Source of the DNA: Cymbidium sinense
Lineage: Eukaryota; Streptophyta; Magnoliopsida; Asparagales; Orchidaceae
NCBI GenBank assembly: GCA_021442155.1
Contig: CM038214.1
Coordinates: forward strand, 316,665,001-316,729,000
Reading direction: 5' to 3'
Length of the DNA stretch: 64,000 nucleotides
Shown: positions 11,029-22,100 of the stretch, piece after piece
Layout of the letters: every line of letters begins with the position of its first letter
Numbering within the stretch: position 1 is the stretch's first letter
Translations under genes and position numbers: made by a program
Notes under the pieces: generated by a model
Told to the model about the DNA's origin: nothing
What the model saw: only the letters and a program-made list of their open reading frames with translations
The model's database searches: none

Positions 11029-12790
11029 TCTGAGTTGAGATAATGATCCCAATGACACTCACTCAGTAGCTGCTCTAGGTCAGGCTGGTGTGCTACCCTA
11101 CTAGTGTGTCAACCCAATGGTCTTCTTGCTTTGGAGGATGTTAGTCTTCTATGCTTTCCTTTCTTACTTGGCCACTACACACCGATGAGTGCCTTGTTGG
11201 TTTGGTAGGCCTTACTGCGTGGCCAGTAAGCTACCTGATGTTGGCTTCATTTAAGAAGATGTGAATCTACTATGTTTTCTTCATGGATTGGCCTTCATGC
11301 ACTAACTGGGTTGAGTATATTTAAGGTTTAGGATAATTCTGCTAGCAGTTCCTTCCTTCTTAACTGCTTCAAGTCTGGGTCTAGTCATTCCTCGGGACTC
11401 CCTGCTTAGTAGTCATTCTAGTTCAGATAGCATCTATCCCACCAATGATCGACTATCCCGATGATCAGTTCCACTTAGAAAGTTTTAAGCCTACACACCT
11501 TCTTTCCAGATTGATCATTACACACTGATAGGCACCTTAGGTTGCTTGGTTCTCACTATGCTGATGGATGCACAACTCATGCTAATGGATACACTTTAAG
11601 TTGGTTGGTTCTCGCACCTTAGGATACACCACTCATGCCAGATGTAAGTCTGCTACACTTTCTCCTTGAGTTGGCCACTGTACACCTATAAGCTTTCTTT
11701 TCTAGGGCTTAGGATAACTCCCCTAGTAGCACCTCCCCAATGGGCACTATATTTGGATCATGTCCTTTATGACCCCATTTTGACCCTACCCAAGTTACTA
11801 TCAGATTGGATAGTTCCCCTTTTCTAGTATCCACCCCTATGGTTGGAGAAGCCATCTTATGGATGTGCAGATTCTCCCTCGGTCCAGTAAATCTGAGATA
11901 GGTCAAGGCTGACATATGCCTTTCTTAGTTCGATCCCTCGCACACCAACAGGGTCCTTGCAAAGATACAACAAAATATATGTTCACTTGTGGATTAGAGG
12001 ACACCCTAGTGGTATTTTCCAAGCATATCCTATCTTTAGGCAACGTGTCGAACTCCCTATAAGAATCGCCTGATTACTCTTGAGTTGATATAAGTCCCAG
12101 CAACGGTCACTTAGTAGTCGACCTTAAATCATGTTTGATTTGTTGTGCTACCAACAGGTCATCCCAGTGGTTGTTCCCTGCTTTAGAAGATGTAAGTCTA
12201 CTATGCCTTCTTCCTAGCACAACCATTGCATACCAAAGGAAACCCCTTAGCTGGCTAGCTCTACCCCAAGACCAGTAGATGATCCCTTTTGATTTGTAAA
12301 TCTAAGATAGGGCAACTCCGATATACTCCTTCTCAGTGGGTCCATTGCACACCGACATGGTCCATAAATTAAATCTATCAAATTTTACCGAGCTCACATC
12401 CTTAGTGGATATGCCTACAATCCAAAATCAAACTAAACCAAATAACCCATATCAAATCACATGAAATTAAGATAAAATTAATCCTGACTACTTTTGAGTT
12501 GACAAAAGTCCCCAATGACATTCACTCAATAGTCGGCCTAAGTCAGGTTAAATTTATTGTGCATCCAACATGCCACCCTAGTGGTTGTTCCTCACTTTGG
12601 AAGATGTAAGTCTGCTACACCTTCTTCCAATCACAACTGTTACACATCGAAAGGCAATCCCTTAGGTTAGTTAGCTCTACCCCGAAGCCGGTAGACTATC
12701 CCTTTGGATTTGTAAACCTGTGGTAGCTCAAGGCTGATATAGCCCCTTCTCAATGAGTTCATCGCACACTGACAGGGTCCATACATTAAC
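11029..12790 (+). repeat. About 413-bp tandem repeats in the gypsy 3' region
   Basis: Units beginning with GAGTTGA(C/T)A(A)AAGTCCC-like sequence start near 11032, 12080 and 12492. They continue through CACTCA(G/A)TAG, GAAGATGTAAGTCTGCTA and a CACACCGACAGGGTCCAT-type end. The last two units are 413 bp apart and align over their whole length. The stretch 11330-12070 contains more scrambled pieces of the same unit. Tandem repeats in this position are common in Tat/Ogre elements. They encode nothing recognisable. Confidence 0.75.
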
Positions 12791-12819
12791 TCAAATTAAA
12801 TTAAACTCAGTCTAATTTT

Positions 12820-13350
12820 TTCTACTGGAGTTAAATCACACCTTCTCCTAGTGGAACCCCAAATCATATATAAACAAGTCAAGAAAATAAATCAAATTCA
12901 AAACCAACCTCCCCAGTGGAGCCAAATTAAACCAACTCCCCCAGTAGAGTCTAAATCAAAGAAATCCAACTGAACTCTTATTCCCAATGGATACATCCCC
13001 AAACAAATCTATGAAATCAAACTCAAATGCCAATACACAATGGATATCCTGAACCTGCTTCCTTAGTGGAAGGTTCATATGCCCGATCCCCAGTGGACTC
13101 GAGCCCATATCTCTAGCAAATATGCCTCCACATCAATTAAAATAAAATAAATTAAAGTCAATTAAATATTAATCTCCTGGGATTATATAGTCTTATCCCC
13201 AGCAGATCTTCTTTCTAAAAATCATATAATCAAATCAAATTCAAATCTTATCCCCAACAAATTTTCTTCTTCTATGCCCTCGATATAGACCCCTCACATG
13301 TCATGTCTACTGCATGTGTGATCCCCTAGTGGATCTCCCTCTATGTCCCT
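12820..13350 (+). repeat. Short CCCCAGTGGA-type dispersed repeat
   Basis: Variants of CCCCAGTGGA (CTAGTGGA, CCCAATGGA, CCCCAGCAGA) recur roughly every 30-60 bases between AT-rich spacers. They look like remnants of a short tandem repeat at the end of the gypsy 3' region. No gene is seen. Confidence 0.55.
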
Positions 13351-13458
13351 GACATGGAATTCTCATCAAATCTTATTTCTTCTCTTATGCACACCTTTAA
13401 TACTCCAACTAAAAGCCTAATAATGTATTCATTGAAATTACATCATCTTAATATTATA

Positions 13459-16400
13459 GGTTTTATTGTTTAGGGTTTAGGGTTTTAAGGTTTAGGGTTT
13501 TAGGGTTTAGGGTTTAGGGTTTAGGCTTTAGTGTTTAGGCTTTAGGGTTTATGGTTTTTAGGGTTTAGGGTTTAGGGTTTAGGGTTTGGAGTTTAGGGTT
13601 TAGGGTTTAGGGTTTAGGGTTTTAAGGTTTAGGGTTTATAATTTAAGGTTAGTTTAGGGTTTAGGGTTTAGGGTTTTAGTTTTTAAGGTTTAGGGTTTAG
13701 GCTTTAGTGTTAGGGCTAAGGTTTAGGGTTTATGGTTTAAGGTTTACGACTTACAGGTTAGGGTTTAGTGTTTAGGATTTAGGGTTTAGGGTTTAGGATT
13801 GTAAGTTTAAGGTTGTAGGTTTAGGCTTAATTTTAGGGTTTAAGATTTAGGGTTTGGGGTTTAGGATTTTGTTTTAAAAAAAAATTTAAGTAGATCAATA
13901 GGTTTAGTTTTTCTTTAGGTTATTTAGATTATTTTTTATTTTTATTTAGGTTTATTTTTTATTTAATTTATTTTATTTATTTTAAGTTAATTTATTTAAG
14001 TTTAGGTTCTTTATTTTAATTGATTTTTAGGTTTTGGTTTAGCTTTAATTTATTTTTAATTTTATTTTATTTTATTTTATATTTTAGGTTTAAGTTTTTC
14101 TTTTATTTATAGGTTTAGGTTTAGGTTTTTCTTTTCTTTTATTTAAGTTCATGTTTTAGTTTTTTATTTTAGGTTTAATTTTAGGTTTTACTTTTTAGTT
14201 TAGGTTTAGGTTTTTATTTTAGGTTTAGGCTTTATTTTTTATTTATTTTTAGGTTTATTTTTTAGGTTTAGGTTTTTATTTAGTTTTTATTTTAGGTTTA
14301 TTTTATTTTTATTTTTCATTTAGTTTTTATTTTATTTAAGTTTTTTTAGATTATTTTATTTATTTTTTGTTTAGTTTAGGTTTTTATTTATTTTATTTTA
14401 GTTTAGTTTTTATATTTTATTTTATTTTATTTTTAGGTTTAGGTTTAGGTTTTAGTTTAGGTTTTATTTTTTTTTATTTTATTATTTTATTTAGGTTTAG
14501 GTTTTATTTATTTTTTATGTTTAGAGTTTAGGTTTAGGTGTTTAGGTTTTAGGGTTTAGGGATTAGGGTTTAAGGTTTAGGGTTAAGCTTGGGTTTAGGG
14601 TTTAGGGCTTAGGGATGTAGAGTTTAAGGTTTAGGATTTAGGATTTAGGGTTTAGGGTTTAGGGTTTAGGGTTTAGGTTTTTTGGGTTGAAGGTTTAGGG
14701 TTTAGGGTTTAGGGTTTAGGATTTTAGGGTTTAGGGTTTAAGGTTTAGGGTTTAGGGTTTAGTGTTTAGGGTTTTGAGTTTTACGATTTATGGTTTAGGG
14801 TTTTCGGTTGTAGGTTTAGGGTTTAGGGTTTAGGGTTTAGGGTTTAAGATTTTTTTATTTCTTTTTATTTTTAGGGATTAGGGTTTAGGTTTAAAGTTCA
14901 AATTTTAGTTTAGAGTTTAGAGTTTTTAGTTTTTTTTAATATAGAAAAAATTCAAAGTCAACATTTCTTCTTTTTGATTTCATCAAATAAGTGACACAAT
15001 AAGTTTTTAAGACACCTGGCGACATAAATAAAAAATGAACACATAGAAAAAGTCAAAACCTTAGATAACTGTCTCTTCTATAAAGGCCGTTCTATAAACC
15101 AAATCAGTTGGCCATTCTTGCTTTCTAGTTCCCATCAACTACCCGCCCCAAGTAGTGGGATTGACCATCATATCCCGATCTCTTCCTCTACCACCGCCAT
15201 GGCAGTAACCTTCGTCGCTCCTCCCACCTCCATAACCACCACAGCTCTGACCACCACCTCCATATCCACTAACACCTCACTATCCACCACCACCACTATG
15301 ATAACTGCTGCCTTCGCCTTCGCCTCCACCTTCGCCTCCACTGCTAGATCTGGATTGAGCCTAGTTGTTGGTGATGTGCCTATCGTCAAGGTTCTGTGCA
15401 TTCTTAGGGTTTAGGCCTAGGTTTAGGTTTATTAGGTTTTGTGTTTAGGTTTATTTGTTAATTTATATAGTTACTTTAGCTTTAGGTTTAGGGTTTGGGG
15501 TTTAGGGTTTAGGGTATAAGTTAAGTTTAGGTTTAGGATTTGGGGTTTAGGAGTTTAGTTTAGGGTTTAGTTATTTTAATTTAGGTTTGTTTAGTTTTTA
15601 GGTTAGTTTTAGGTTTTTAGGTTTAAATTTAGGTTATTTAGGTTTTAGTTTAGGGTTTAGGTTTATTTTTTATAGGTTTTATTAGATTTAGAGTTTATTT
15701 ATTTTTTAGGTTTATATTTTATTTTTATTTATTTAGGTTTATATTTATTTATTTTTATTTTTTTAGTTTAGGTTTTATTTAGGTTTATTTATTTAGGTTT
15801 AGGGTTATAGTTAAGGTTTATTTAGTATAGGGTTTAGGGTTTAAGGTTTTAGGGTTAGGGTTTAAGCTTTAGGCTTTAGTTTTTAGGCTTTTGGGTTTAG
15901 GGTTTTTGGTTTTGGGTTTAGGGTTTAGGGTTTGGGGTTTAGGGTTTAGGGTTTAAGGTTTTAGGGTTTAGTGTTTAGGGTTTAGGGTTTAGGGTTAGGG
16001 TCAAGGTTTAGTATTTATGGTTTAAGGTTTACGATTTATGGATTAGGGTTTAGGGTTTATTGCTTTTAGAGGTTAGGGTTTATTGCTTTTAGAGGTTAGG
16101 GTTTAGAGTTTAAGGTTTAGTGTTGTAGGTTTAAGGTTGTAGGTTTAGGCTTAGTTTAATGGTTTAAGATTTAGGGTTTGGGGTTTAGGATTTTGTTTTA
16201 AAAAAAATTTAAGTAAATCGATATGTTTAGTTTTTCTTTAGGTTATTTAGTTTATTTTTTTATTTTTATTTAGGTTTATTTTTTATTTTTATTTAGTTTA
16301 TTTTATTTATTTTAGGTTAATTTATTTTAGTTTAGGTTCTTTATTTTAGTTGATTTTTTAGGTATTGGTTTAGTTTTAAGTTTATTTTGTAATTTAATTT

Positions 16401-17178
16401 AATTTTTATTTTATTTTTTAGGTTTAGGTTTTTTTTAATTTATAGGTTTAGGTTTAGGTTTTTATATTATTTTATTTAGGTTTATGTTTTAGTTTTTTAT
16501 TTTAGGTTTATTTTTAGATTTTATTTTTTAGTTTAGGTTTAGGTTTTTATTTTAGTTTAAGGTTTAGGTTTTATTTTTTATTTATTTTTAGGTTTGGGTT
16601 TTTATTTTAGTTTAAGGTTTAGGTTTTATTTTTTATTTATTTTTTAGGTTTATTTTTATTTAAGGTTTGATTTATTTTTATTTCCATTTAATTTTTATTT
16701 TATTTAAGTTTTATATTTTTAGATTATTCTATTTTTTATTTAGTTTAGGTTTTTATTTTTTTTATTTTAGTTTAGTTTTTATTTTTTATTTTATTTTATT
16801 TTTAGGTTTTGGTTTAGGTTTTAGTTTAGGTTTTTATTTTTTTTACTTTTTTATTTTATTTAGGTTTAGGTTTTTTATTTATTTTTTATGTTTTATTTAG
16901 TTTAGGTTTAGGTGTTTAGGTTTTTAGGGTTTAGGGATTAGGGTTTAAGGTTTAGGGTTAAGGGCTTGGGGTTTAGGGTTTAGGGTTTAGGGATGTAGGT
17001 TTAGGGTTTAGGGTTTAGGGTTTAGGGTTTAGGGTTTAGGGTTTAGGGTTTTAGGGTTTAAGGTTTAGGGTTTAGGGTTTAGGGTTTTATAGTTTAGGTT
17101 AGGGTTGTAGGTTTAGGGTTTAGGGTTTAGGGTTTAAGGATTTAATGTTAGGGTTTAGGATTTAAGTTTTTTCTAATT
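13459..17178 (+). repeat. Telomere-like (TTTAGGG) degenerate satellite, segment 1
   Basis: TTTAGGG-rich blocks (13460-13875, 14525-14930, 15475-15560, 15835-16195, 16910-17165) alternate with TTTATTTT/TTTAGG blocks. The best run is seven perfect TTTAGGG units at 17000-17048. A ~2.3-kb tandem duplication is visible: the text around 13865-14640 recurs at 16190-16995, including the anchor at 13884-13910 and 16208-16230 and the GGGATTAGGGTTTAAGG stretch. The orientation never flips. The only non-repeat insert is pseudogene copy 1. Confidence 0.9.
14929..15404 (-). pseudogene. Glycine-rich RNA-binding protein 3' fragment, copy 1
   Basis: On the minus strand from 15404 the sequence reads NLDDRHITNN, a stop, then AQSRSSSGG followed by a Gly/Tyr/Arg-rich tail. 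This corresponds to the end of the RRM and the glycine-rich tail of plant GR-RBPs (AtGRP7/8 type, which bind RNA in stress and clock responses). The expected glutamate before AQSR is TAG. Two more stops lie in the Gly-rich part. The coding part is followed by a ~200-bp 3' UTR and an A-tract (T-run at 14929-14937 on plus), then CCCTAAA-like DNA. The RRM start is missing. Other frames here are low-complexity shadows. Confidence 0.8.
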
Positions 17179-17298
17179 TAGGATGTTCATAAGGAAGCTA
17201 TAAGAATATAAATAAAAAAAATTTTAAGAGCAAGCTATAAGAGCTTAGAATTTTGGATGTTCATAAGGAAGCTAATGTTATGTGGGAAAAAGTAGCAA

Positions 17299-17520
17299 GT
17301 GATTAAGCAAGTTGCTAAAAATATGTTGCGAGAATCAAAAGTAAAAGCTTCTTTTAATAAAAATAGTTCGTGGTGGAGTCAGAGTGTGAAAGAAAAGATA
17401 AGAAATGAGAAGCATTGTTATAAAACTTGGGCTAGATGTAAAACTCAGAGAATTGGAAAAGATATAATGTGGCCTGTAGAGATTCTGAGAAAGCAATATA
17501 TGATGCAATTTAGCTTTTAG
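17299..17520 (+). pseudogene. RTE LINE segment between endonuclease and RT
   Basis: This is an open frame of 73 codons. WWSQSVKEKI near residues 25-34 corresponds to the WW(N/S)-containing linker that precedes RT in RTE ORFs. It ends at a stop at 17520, and the reading continues out of frame to the RT. The endonuclease expected upstream is absent, so this is near the 5' truncation point. Confidence 0.7.
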
Positions 17521-17819
17521 TGATTAATACAATAGATTAGATATCAAGGAAGGTTGAAGATGTATGTATAAGGTAGCCAACCAAAGAGTTAGGAGAAGTA
17601 AAGACCTAGTTCAAGTGAGATGTATTAAGGATGAAAATAATAAAGTACTTTTCTTAGAAAGGATATTTAAAATAAGTGGATGAGGTATTTTGATAAACTT
17701 TTCAATGAAGGATCTGAAAGTATGATTGATTTTGGAAACCTTATTACCCTAAAAAAATAGAGAATTTTATTTTTATCGTAGTATTAGTAAATCTGAAGTT
17801 AGAGAAGCTTTAAAGAAAA

Positions 17820-19095
17820 TGAAATGTGAAAAAATAGTAGGACCTAATGATATTCTAATAGAAGTGTAGAAATGTTTAGGTGATCAAGGAATTTCTTGGC
17901 TCATAAATCTTTTTAATGTTATTTTAAAGACTAAATAGATGTCAGATGGGTGGAGAAAGAGTGTGTTGGTTCCTATATTTAAGAATAAAGGTGATGCACA
18001 AGAGTGTACAAATTATAGAGGAATTAAGTTAATGTGTCATACATTAAAATTATGGGAGAGAGTAATTGAGCATAGGTTACGATGTGATACAAAAGTTTCT
18101 CACAATAAGTTGGTTTCATGCCAGGTAGATCTACTATAAATTCTATACATTTGTTGAGAAGTTTGATGGAGAAGTATAGAGAAAGTAAGGAGGATCTACA
18201 TATGATATTTACTGATTTAGAGAAAGCTTATGATAAAGTTTTGAGAGATGTTCTTTGGACAGTTCTAGAATAGAAAAGAGTTAATATTGGTTATATTCAA
18301 GTCATTAAGGATATGTATACTAGAGCTATTGCTTGTGTCCAAACACAAGGAGAATTGATAAAATATTTTCCTATTTCAATTGGATTACATCAAGGATCAG
18401 CTTTAAGCTCTTATCTTTTTACTTTAGTTATGGATGTTCTTACTAGGCATTTATAGGAAGATGTACTTTGGTGTATGCTTTTTGCTGATGACATTCTTCT
18501 TGTTGATAAGACTAGAGAGGGAGTCCAAGAGAAACTTGAATTATGGAGGTCAATGTTAGAGTCTAAAGGTTTTTATTTAAGTAGATCTAAAACTGAATAT
18601 ATGGAGTGTAATTTTTGTTGTAGAAGTTCTAGTGGTAGTGTTGTGACATTAGGTGAACAAGTCCTTAATAAGAGTGAGTGATTCAGATATTTAGGCTATA
18701 TTGTTGAAAATGATGGTGAAATAGATGGAGATGTTATTAGTTGAATTCAAGTTGGATGGTTGAAGTGGAGGAATGCATCTGGCCTATTGTGTGATAGAAA
18801 AGTTCCACTTAAACTTAAGAAAAAATTTTATAAGATGATGGTAAGACCTGCAATGACTTATGGTGTAGAATGCTTGCCAATAAAAGAGAAGCATAAGACT
18901 AAGTTAAGTGTTATAGAGATGAGGATGCTCAAGTGGATGAGTGGCTTTACTCGTAGTGAAAAAAATGCAAAATGAGTATGTTCGAGAAAAAGTTGGAGTA
19001 CCTCTAGTGGCAGAATAGATCAGAGAGAGTCGCCTTAGATGGTTTGGCCACATAAAGTGTCAGCCGTCCGATGACCTAGTTAGGAGAGTAGATGC
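17820..19095 (+). pseudogene. RTE reverse transcriptase, frameshifted
   Basis: The RT is spread over several frames. WRKSVLVPIFKNKGD is read at 17951-17995 and NYRGIKLM at 18012-18035. A frameshift near 18110 follows. The next blocks are IFTDLEKAYDKVL at 18205-18243 (motif A), GLHQGSALSSYLF near 18382-18420, and the catalytic FADDILLVD at 18481-18507, which keeps both aspartates. TKTEYME-type (here SKTEYMEC) near 18590 and [13 protein letters not shown] near 18838-18876 are typical of plant RTE. Stops at about 18272 and 18680 and the frameshifts make it inactive. It would have copied the element RNA at the target site. Confidence 0.85.
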
Positions 19096-19145
19096 ATTAG
19101 ATTTTCCTTATGTTAATAAAGGTAGAGGTAGATGCATTAGATTTT

Positions 19146-22100
19146 TTAGGTTTAGGTTTTATTTTTTATTTTTAGGTTTAGGTTTAGGTTTTATTTTTTA
19201 TTTTTTTAAGTTTAGGTTTTAGGTTTCTAGTTTAGGTTTATTTTTTGGTTTAAGGCTTTATAGTATTTTGGGTTTAAAGTTTTTTGTTTTTAGGTTTTAT
19301 AGTATTTTGTTTTTATAGTTTTTAGGGTTTAGGGTTTAGGGTTTAAGGCTTAGTGTTTAGGGTTAGCTTAAGGTTTAGGTTTTATGGTTTTTAGGGTTTA
19401 GGGTTTAGGCTTTATGCTTTAGGGTATAAGGATTTTAGGGTTTGTTTAGGGTTTGTTTAGGGATTAGGGTTTTGTGTTTTTGGGTTTAGGGTTTAAGGTT
19501 TAGGGTTTGATAGGTTAGGGTTTAGTTTTGGGTTTTAGGTTTTATGGTTTAGGGTTTAGGGTTTATGTTTAGGGTTTTAGGGTTTATGGTTTTAAGGTTT
19601 AGGGTTTATAGGTTTAGGTTTAGGGTTTATACTTTAGGTTTATTATAAGGTTTTTTTGGTTTAGGTTTAGGTATATTTTTTGGTTTAATTTTTTAGTTTA
19701 GCTTTAGGGTTATTTTTAGCTTATTTTATTTTATTTAGTTTAGGTTTAGTTTGTTTTAGATTTAGGTTTAGGTTATGTTTATTTTAGAATAGTCTACTTT
19801 AGTGTAGATTTAGGTTTATTTTATTTTTATTTTAGGTTTATGTTCTTTTTTTAGTTTTAGGGTTAGGTTTAATCATTTAATTATTTTTAGGATTTATTTT
19901 TAGGTTTATTATTTAGGGTTAGGTTTTTATTTAGTTTTTATTTTATTTTATTTTGATTTTATTTTATTTTAATTTTAGGTTTTGTTTTATTTTATTTAGG
20001 TATTTTATTTATTAGTTTAGTTTAGGTTTTTATTTATTTTATATTATTTTAGTTTTTAATTTTTATTTTATTTTCTTTTTATGCTTAGGTTTAGGTTTAT
20101 GTTTAGGTTTACCTTTAGGTTTTAATTTATGTTTTTATTTTATTTTATTTTATTTTAGGTTTTTTTATTTATTTTATTTTTAGGGGTTTTTTTTTAGTTT
20201 AAGTTTAGGTTTTTAGCTTTTTAGTGTTTAAGGTTTAGGTTTTTATTTAGGTTATTTTTTTAGGTTGGGTTTATGGTTTAGGGTTTAGGGTTTAGGTTAT
20301 TTTAGTTTAGGGATTTTTATGATTTGGGTTTGGGTTTTAGTTTAGGGTTTTGGTTTAGGTTTAGGTTTTAGGTTTTTAAGGTTTTAGTTTATTTATTTTG
20401 GTTTTTTTAGGGTTTAGGTTTAGGTTTTAATTTATTTTATTTTGTAGTTTAGGTTTATTTTTAGTTTATTTATTTATTTTAGGTTTAGTTTATTTTTATT
20501 TATAGGTTTAGTTTAGACTTTAGTTTTCTTAGGTTTAGGTTTAGCTTTTGGGTTTAGGTTTTAAATTTAGTTTAGGTTTAGGTTAGTTTTTAGTTTATTT
20601 TATTTTTTTTAGTTTAGGGTTTCGGTTGAAATTATTTTAGGTTAAGGTTTAGGTTTCATATATTTTAGTTTAGTTTATTTTTTTTAGGTTTATGTTTATT
20701 TTATTTTTTTATTTTAAGTTAAATTTTTTTTTAGTTTAGGGTTTAGGTTTTTTAAATTTATTTTTAGATTTATTTTTTAGGATTAGGTTTTTATTTAGTT
20801 TTTATTTTATTTTATTTTTGGTTTATTTTATTTTATATAGGTTTTATTTTTAGGTTTAATTTATTTTTTAGTTAAGTTTAGGTTTTTATTTATTCTATTT
20901 TATTTTAATTTTTATTTATTTTATTTTTTATTTTTTGGTTTAGGTTTAGGTTTAGGTTCTAGTTTAGGTTTTTATTTTATTTTATATTTTTATTTTACTT
21001 AGGTTTAGATATTTTTATTTAGACTAGGTTTAGGTTTTTAGGTTTTTAGGATTTAGGATATTTAGGTTTAGGGTTTATTTTATTTTGGGTTTTTTATTTT
21101 TTTAAGTTTAGGTTTATATTATATAGGGTTTAGGTTTATGTTTAGGTTTAGGGTTTAGGATTTGGGGTTTTAGTTTAATTTTTTTAGGTTATTTTGGGTT
21201 TATTTGCTTAGTATTTAGGTTTTTAAGTTTAGGATTAGGTTTAGGTTTAGGTTTAGTGTTTTAGGGTTTAGGGTTTAGGTTTAGTTTTGTTTAGGGTTTA
21301 GGGATGAGTTTTGGGTTTGGGTTTAGGGTTTAGTTTAGGGTTTGGGTTTAGGGTTTAGGGTTTAGGGTTTTTTTTTGAATTTAGGGTTTAGGTTTAGGTT
21401 AGTTTATTTTAAATTAAGAAACATAGGTTTAGGTTTAATTTATTTTTTTATTTTTGTTATTTTTTTTATTTTTATTTAATTTGGTTTATTTATTTTATGT
21501 TTATTTATTTTAGTTTAGGTTTTTAATTTTAATTTAATTTTTAGGTTTAGGTTTAGGTTTATGTTTATTTTTTAGTTTAATTTTTATTTTATTTTCTTTT
21601 TTAAGTTTAGGTTTTCTCTTCTATTTTTTGGTATAGGTTTAGGTTTAGGTTTTTATTTTGGGTTTATTTTCATGTTTTATTTTTAGTTTAGGTTTAGGTT
21701 AATTTTTAATTTAGCTTATTTTATTTATTTTAATGTTTATCTTTAATTTATTTTAGGTTTAGGTTTAGTTTTTTATATATTCTAGTTTAGTTTATTTAAT
21801 TTTAGGTTTATGTTTATTTTATTTTGTTTATTTCAGGTTTATGTTTTTTTTTTAGTTTAGGGTTTAGGTTTTTCATATGTTCATTTTTTAGGATTAGGTT
21901 TTTATTTGGTTTTTATTTTATTTTATTTTTGGTTTATTTTATTTTTATTTTATTTTGGTTTTTTATTTTTAGGTTTATTTTATTTTTTAGTTAAGTTTAG
22001 TTTTTTATTTAATTTATTTTAGTTTAGTTTTCTATTTTTATTTTGTTTTATTTTTTGGTTTAGGGTTAGGTTTTAGTTTAGGTTCTTATTTTATTTTATT

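Larger units (their letters stand above)
10881..13455. other. Noncoding tail downstream of gypsy pol
   Basis: No coding domain is visible after integrase. The stretch is pyrimidine-rich on the plus strand and carries the two repeat families listed separately. It is probably the 3' untranslated region of the Tat element. No 3' LTR can be recognised before the telomere-like array starts at about 13459, so the element is probably truncated there or its LTR has decayed. Confidence 0.5.
17178..19145 (+). mobile_element. RTE-type LINE, 5'-truncated and decayed
   Basis: This is the only LINE on the plus strand. It carries the end of the ORF upstream of RT and the whole RT region with RTE-type motifs, including a RLRWFGH C-terminal block near 19030-19050. 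The endonuclease is missing, as in most truncated RTE copies. At the left edge a 19-bp word GATGTTCATAAGGAAGCTA occurs twice (17183 and 17262). At the right edge GTAGATGCATTAGATTTT occurs at 19088 and 19128, consistent with the short repeats that end RTE elements in place of a poly(A) tail. Telomere-like DNA abuts both sides. Confidence 0.85.

Noticed and set aside
12080..12790. CRISPR-like array from spaced repeats
   Set aside because: Units are ~413 bp, diverged along their full length, and occur in a eukaryotic retrotransposon context. There is no short identical repeat with unique spacers.
15118..15414. Plus-strand Ser/Thr-rich and minus-strand Val-rich frames over the pseudogenes (also 26512-26760, 59785-60024 and 63707-63889)
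   Set aside because: They are out-of-register shadows of the GGN-rich tail of the GR-RBP fragment, which is read in a different minus-strand frame.
16667..16900. Hydrophobic Phe/Tyr/Leu-rich open frame (also 25599-25805 and 39429-39695)
   Set aside because: These arise from TTTATTTT/TTTAGG low-complexity DNA, where stops are rare in one frame. There is no complexity, motif or conservation beyond the repeat itself.
13459..17178. Genuine chromosome end (terminal telomere)
   Set aside because: Repeats are degenerate, interrupted by transposons and pseudogenes, and continue for 50 kb. The best perfect run is seven units. Interstitial or subtelomeric satellite is the better reading.
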